Source: Rheinheimera mangrovi (lineage in GTDB: Bacteria; Pseudomonadota; Gammaproteobacteria; Enterobacterales; Alteromonadaceae). Taken from it: a DNA stretch of 64,000 nucleotides. Below, piece after piece: positions 63,553 to 64,000 of the stretch. How positions within the stretch are numbered: the first letter of the stretch is position 1; each line of letters opens with the position of its first letter. A program made the translations under genes and the position numbers. The DNA lies in NCBI RefSeq assembly GCF_003990335.1, contig NZ_CP034683.1, forward strand, positions 1,750,501 through 1,814,500, in the 5' to 3' direction. Under the pieces are notes generated by a model. It worked only from the letters and a program-made list of their open reading frames with translations. It was not told the DNA's origin and ran no database searches.

Positions 63553-64000
63553 TTATTGCGGTGATAAACGTAATAACTTACCGTCATCTTCGTCGGTCAG
63601 CAGATAGACTGCGCCATCAGGGCCAGCCTGCACATCACGGATGCGAGCGCCAATACGGATACGTTCTTCGTGACTGACTTTATCGCCAGTTAGTTCTAAG
63701 CGCACTAACTGGCCAAATTTTAGTGATCCGACTAGCAGATTGTTTTGCCAACCATTAATTTGAGTGCCGGTATAAAAACTCATACCACTTGGAGCAATAG
63801 AAGGCACCCAGTAATGCAGCGGCTGTTCTAAACCTGCTTTGGATTTGTTGCCTATGACACCACCACCGTATTCTTCACCATAGGTAATCACAGGCCAGCC
63901 ATAGTTTTTACCTGCAGTGGCTATATTGATTTCATCGCCACCCTGAGGACCATGTTCATGAGTCCATAACATGCCGGTTTGAGGGTGAATCGCAGCGCCT
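63553..64000 (-). CDS. PQQ-dependent soluble aldose dehydrogenase (YliI/GSDH type), 3' part
   Basis: The last 149 residues are visible; the start lies beyond position 64000. The segment IHPQTGMLWTHEHGPQGGDEIN and YGWPVITYGEEYGGG are hallmarks of the six-bladed YliI/glucose-sorbosone dehydrogenase propeller, as are SIAPSGMSFYTG and RIRDVQAGPDGAVYLLTDEDDG. The family oxidises aldoses in the periplasm with PQQ as cofactor. It is followed by the PqqU-like receptor gene after 15 nt, consistent with one operon. Confidence 0.93.
   Translation of the reverse strand, partial: GAAIHPQTGMLWTHEHGPQGGDEINIATAGKNYGWPVITYGEEYGGGVIGNKSKAGLEQPLHYWVPSIAPSGMSFYTGTQINGWQNNLLVGSLKFGQLVRLELTGDKVSHEERIRIGARIRDVQAGPDGAVYLLTDEDDGKLLRLSPQ

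Overview
The window looks like chromosomal DNA of a marine or freshwater gammaproteobacterium near Rheinheimera/Alishewanella/Shewanella. I base this on family resemblance only, because no search could be run. The evidence is moderate GC content, a complete system I cytochrome c maturation operon, many TonB-dependent receptors and surface lipoproteins, and a core gene order that echoes the Escherichia coli trp-to-cysB region. The E. coli order trp operon, rnm (yciV), yciO, rluB, yciK, sohB, topA, cysB is kept in sequence here. It is interrupted by blocks absent from that E. coli segment, including a carbohydrate locus, scpAB, the ccm operon and surface lipoproteins.

Layout. 1-1200 (minus): the 5' half of trpE, preceded by a promoter and two tandem transcription attenuators, each with its own Trp-rich leader peptide. 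1249-10463: an accessory block with a TPR protein, a membrane-bound AraC regulator, and an operon of a TonB receptor, a flavin-dependent tryptophan-halogenase-like protein and a GH30 glycosidase. 10587-14688: rnm, yciO, scpA, scpB and rluB, carrying an ERIC-type repeat. 14848-18572: small conserved genes, an Asp/Glu racemase and a FlhB-C-like/FliK-like pair. 18745-25735: ccmABCDEFGHI. 25979-34295: a POT peptide transporter, two kelch proteins, mlaA, a TetR regulator, proS and trmO. 34334-38994: purU, a thioesterase, carbonic anhydrase, galU and a possible H-NS-like gene. 39078-49376: yciK, a VolA-like lipase, sohB, tpm, a dicarboxylate/amino-acid symporter, an Ig-repeat lipoprotein and astB. 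49740-57719: topA, a histidine kinase, cysB, metR, queC and queE. 57724-64000: a Lon-N domain protein, DUF2069, wrbA, arsC, bepA, and a PqqU (YncD)-type receptor downstream of a PQQ-dependent aldose dehydrogenase that runs off the edge.

How the genes work together. The left accessory block reads as an uptake-and-degradation locus: receptor, periplasmic GH30, and a halogenase-fold enzyme of unknown substrate, probably under the divergent AraC protein. The right edge pairs a putative PQQ importer with a PQQ-dependent enzyme, which is a coherent cofactor-scavenging unit. The ccm genes overlap or abut one another and form one operon for attaching haem to periplasmic cytochromes c.

The most notable non-coding signals are the tandem trp attenuators, a perfect terminator-like hairpin inside the signal-peptide codons of the PqqU homologue, three ERIC-like repeats plus a fragment, a 29-bp perfect palindrome after galU, and overlapping alternative hairpins after cysB. 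I saw no tRNA, rRNA, CRISPR array, prophage or insertion sequence.
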